Position numbers and translations under genes: made by a program. From positions 1-8,218 of the forward strand of contig CAZNYG010000081.1 of the NCBI GenBank assembly GCA_964577205.1: DNA of 8,218 nucleotides. The letters run 5' to 3'. The notes beneath the pieces are model-generated. The model did not search any database, had not been told where the DNA came from, and saw only the letters and a program-made list of their open reading frames with translations. This document shows, one piece after another, positions 7,301 to 8,218 of the stretch; within the stretch, counting starts at the first letter, position 1; each line of letters opens with the position of its first letter. This stretch comes from CAZNYG01 sp964577205. Lineage in GTDB: Bacteria > Elusimicrobiota > Endomicrobiia > Endomicrobiales > CAIRNS01.

Positions 7301-8218
7301 AATCATAGAACCGCAAATGGATGTAAACGGCCAGTCTCTTGAATCCTACGCTGCTGGGTTGCCGTACCGGACGATAGTGGACTACGCGGTACAGATGCAG
7401 ATAAAGGTGTGGAAGCTGATGGGTGACGTGTGGGCGATGGTGCGTCCGGACTGGAATGTGGGGATCGGCAAGGATGGCAAGGTGAAAGACGATGAACGGA
7501 TCCTTGCGTCGAAACCGCAGTTGATGAAGAACCACGAGCTGGGCCTGATCACGGTGATCCCGGTGCATCTGGGGAAGCCGCAGAAAGCGAAGAACAAGGG
7601 GACGCTGGAGTGGGTGGCAGAGACGTCGCTCGACGCGATCATCGAACACATTCGTGAAAAGAACATATTTCCCGGGGTGACGATCCATTGCAAGCCGACA
7701 TGGTACACGACCGAGGACGTGTGGGAAGATAAGGAATACGATTTCAGTTCGATCAAGCCGGGCGACTTTGTGATATTGAACAACGCGCGTCAGATGGAAG
7801 AAGAAGAGATGTTCGGCAAGCTTGAGAAGAAGAAAGAAGAGCTTGCGGCGCTCAAGACGAAGGTGATGAGCGGAGAGGCGACGGAGGGAGACAAAGCGAA
7901 GATCGAGACGCTTGCCGGGGAGATATCGAATATAGAGTTGATGCAGAAACGGATGTACGGCAGGATCAAATTGTTCATCCTTGAAGGGATGGGTATCGCG
8001 CACCGGCTGCATTTGAGCACGGGCGGCGCGTTCAAGCATATACTGCGTGTGATGGGCATTGGGATGTTGAACGACCTGCGGATCCTCGACCGGCTGCTGG
8101 AGAAAGAAGAGCTGGTGCTTATTCTTGGCGGGGCGAAGGTGGATGAGAAGATCGATGTGCTGAAGGATCTTGGCCCGAACAAGAAAGTGGAAAAGATCAT
8201 TCCCGGGGGCGGGATACT
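4314..8218 (+). CDS. Giant multidomain membrane protein, 3'-partial: Tiki/ChaN-like domain, membrane segments, phosphoglycerate-kinase-like domain
   Basis: The frame is open for 1301 codons and runs off the right edge; ATG 4314 has a good ribosome site. Residues about 27-52 form a signal peptide or anchor. Residues about 85-510 resemble the Tiki/TraB/ChaN/erythromycin-esterase superfamily: a strand ending IQDLHCH (94-100), VYLEGAWG (123-130), GLENEKIY (177-184) and TGGFH (495-499), with a long helical part between. A membrane segment lies at about 691-712. Residues about 715-970 are charged and unrecognised. A short hydrophobic segment follows at about 976-990. Residues from about 1030 match the PGK N-lobe: VRPDWNV (1043-1049), DDERI (1059-1063), HLGKP (1085-1089), ILNNARQMEEEE (1154-1165), GIAHRLHLST (1227-1236), GGAKVDEKI (1272-1280) and PGGGI (1297-1301). 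PGK normally transfers phosphate between 1,3-bisphosphoglycerate and ADP in the cytosol; here the domain is attached to membrane modules and a simple topology would place it outside. The PGK relationship is strong, the Tiki-like one moderate, and activity unknown. Confidence 0.9.
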   Translation, partial: MKAFASVRWSGLCSKICAMAAGIVVSHFTRVTAVITTVCFVMTAVCGQVIAAVSREQQSAAYYEKTVSGFALPNTVGRVTDAKFHGSGTVVVAIQDLHCHPEVQKNISRVLSFLRTDYGVKSVYLEGAWGTVDTGWLSSIKDKAARREITENLVNSGQLTGVEYFAANCDAGCDVRGLENEKIYKENSLRLKGIMDNRSDVDAILTEVERNVAAARARFFNTRQNKMENLITRHKAGEMESGKYYRMLTKYGKSLQLPVEAYTNINGFLNLLELEKGINYKKLSRELNDYVKVLRQTLPYAAYQSLVERTANFSKIDELYMALSGLSKIHQVSMDSRFPEVARFFRYLETGKQVNPLALIKEENHLVSNINYALSINKTQQEIVFLCDFSRCLKDFYSNKITAEDYDYFTANLKEFNFLYEVYGSRNTLARLQPYYTLYNDYYKANVERNTCFVNNILSDKPASGSNACIAASGSEADKVCAALSTAKDIRIVVTGGFHTAGMTGLLDKSGVSYLTITPSVTQDTKKSDMIYARILEQQNKILSQAFAFIVASLRWDEQTQLLIKGALPGIIGEVSAGRMTVGDAESKINRYMGQTIEYYEDIFDQHPELRKDELLKKLYKQIKGSNSENRALNVKLGEEEDGNFPVTITMPNGGQTKYVYEPKSDTLRKLGDSAPSKDGKGPDSGPSSGLITSILSSSLLILLTVLTYFGISRRTMPMTHEEERSGVFSEADIDLERFQADREEVIPEMRVFLKLESDKEDDLAKRLNKLLEKPGLIDQYNVSYNGVPDETNLLNERVLKAIPDKNIAVVRQRTSELNYAILKKLFPTGIRSVTVTVAERHSQKPDLIAVKRELVQLALIIKTYEKIKDKDDNDNEKYQQSQKRFNELAEGLSEPEINEINAIAGLEYERVDLEEIFERTFRPNIKEDLKKKIVSLTRVIEDAYFLAGINSNEPNNRIIPVKFFAKETLLAIPRGFIAMLVLMCASWVFRAPEKKIIEPQMDVNGQSLESYAAGLPYRTIVDYAVQMQIKVWKLMGDVWAMVRPDWNVGIGKDGKVKDDERILASKPQLMKNHELGLITVIPVHLGKPQKAKNKGTLEWVAETSLDAIIEHIREKNIFPGVTIHCKPTWYTTEDVWEDKEYDFSSIKPGDFVILNNARQMEEEEMFGKLEKKKEELAALKTKVMSGEATEGDKAKIETLAGEISNIELMQKRMYGRIKLFILEGMGIAHRLHLSTGGAFKHILRVMGIGMLNDLRILDRLLEKEELVLILGGAKVDEKIDVLKDLGPNKKVEKIIPGGGI
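6381..7310 (+). other. AT-richer segment inside the second giant gene (linker between its two recognisable domains)
   Basis: From the membrane segment at 6381 to about 7310 the coding strand becomes visibly richer in A and T (runs such as AAAAGATAAAAGATAAAG, many AAA, GAA, GAT, ATT and TTA codons). Before it (4314-6380) codons ending in C dominate (ATC, GCC, TTC, CTC, AAC). After it (7320-8218) codons ending in G dominate (AAG, CTG, GTG, GCG, ATG). The frame stays open throughout. The stretch encodes a Lys/Glu/Asp-rich, largely helical-looking linker with no domain I recognise, bounded by the two hydrophobic segments. Confidence 0.55.

Noticed and set aside
7260..8039. 259-codon minus-strand open frame
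   Set aside because: Lies opposite the PGK-like domain, where the plus strand carries clear family motifs.

Overview
This window looks like bacterial chromosome (or a metagenome contig) with about half G+C. It holds two very long plus-strand reading frames with one small, doubtful ORF between them. There are no tRNA or rRNA genes, no CRISPR array, no transposase and no phage gene. Very long multidomain membrane or secreted proteins with little recognisable homology, which embed degenerate metabolic-enzyme domains, remind me of Candidatus Omnitrophota (OP3) and related PVC-superphylum genomes. That placement is a general impression; no marker gene here proves it.

Region 1 (about 2-3526): an ORF already open at the left edge. 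From the first internal ATG it runs 1155 residues. It begins with hydrophobic segments, has a large central part I cannot assign, and ends in about 350 residues that follow, motif by motif, the C-terminal amylo-alpha-1,6-glucosidase domain of glycogen debranching enzymes (GDE_C, six-hairpin fold). The catalytic positions of that family appear to be lost, so this is probably a pseudo-enzyme or a repurposed carbohydrate-binding fold.

Region 2 (3527-4313): an AT-rich spacer with a TATAAT-type promoter candidate, then a 224-codon ORF with no Shine-Dalgarno sequence, two hydrophobic segments and no recognisable homology. A strong intrinsic terminator lies inside the end of this ORF, only about 33 bases before the next gene's start. 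The small ORF's TGA overlaps the next ATG (ATGA).

Region 3 (4314 to beyond 8218): a second giant ORF, at least 1301 codons and still open at the right edge. In order it shows a signal or anchor segment, a domain with hallmarks of the Tiki/TraB/ChaN/erythromycin-esterase superfamily (Asp-x-His, a Leu-Glu-Gly strand end, and a late Gly-Gly-Phe-His), a membrane segment, an AT-richer charged linker of about 300 residues, a second hydrophobic segment, and then a clear phosphoglycerate-kinase (PGK) N-lobe. In the PGK part almost every 3-phosphoglycerate-binding residue and both GGAK-type lysines are kept.

The most notable point is that two neighbouring giant proteins each carry a divergent copy of a central carbohydrate-metabolism enzyme fold (debranching enzyme, PGK) attached to membrane-associated modules. 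Base and codon use change sharply along the second ORF, suggesting a mosaic assembled from parts of different origin. How the two products cooperate cannot be told from the sequence; co-location on one strand and the terminator between them suggest related but separately controlled expression.
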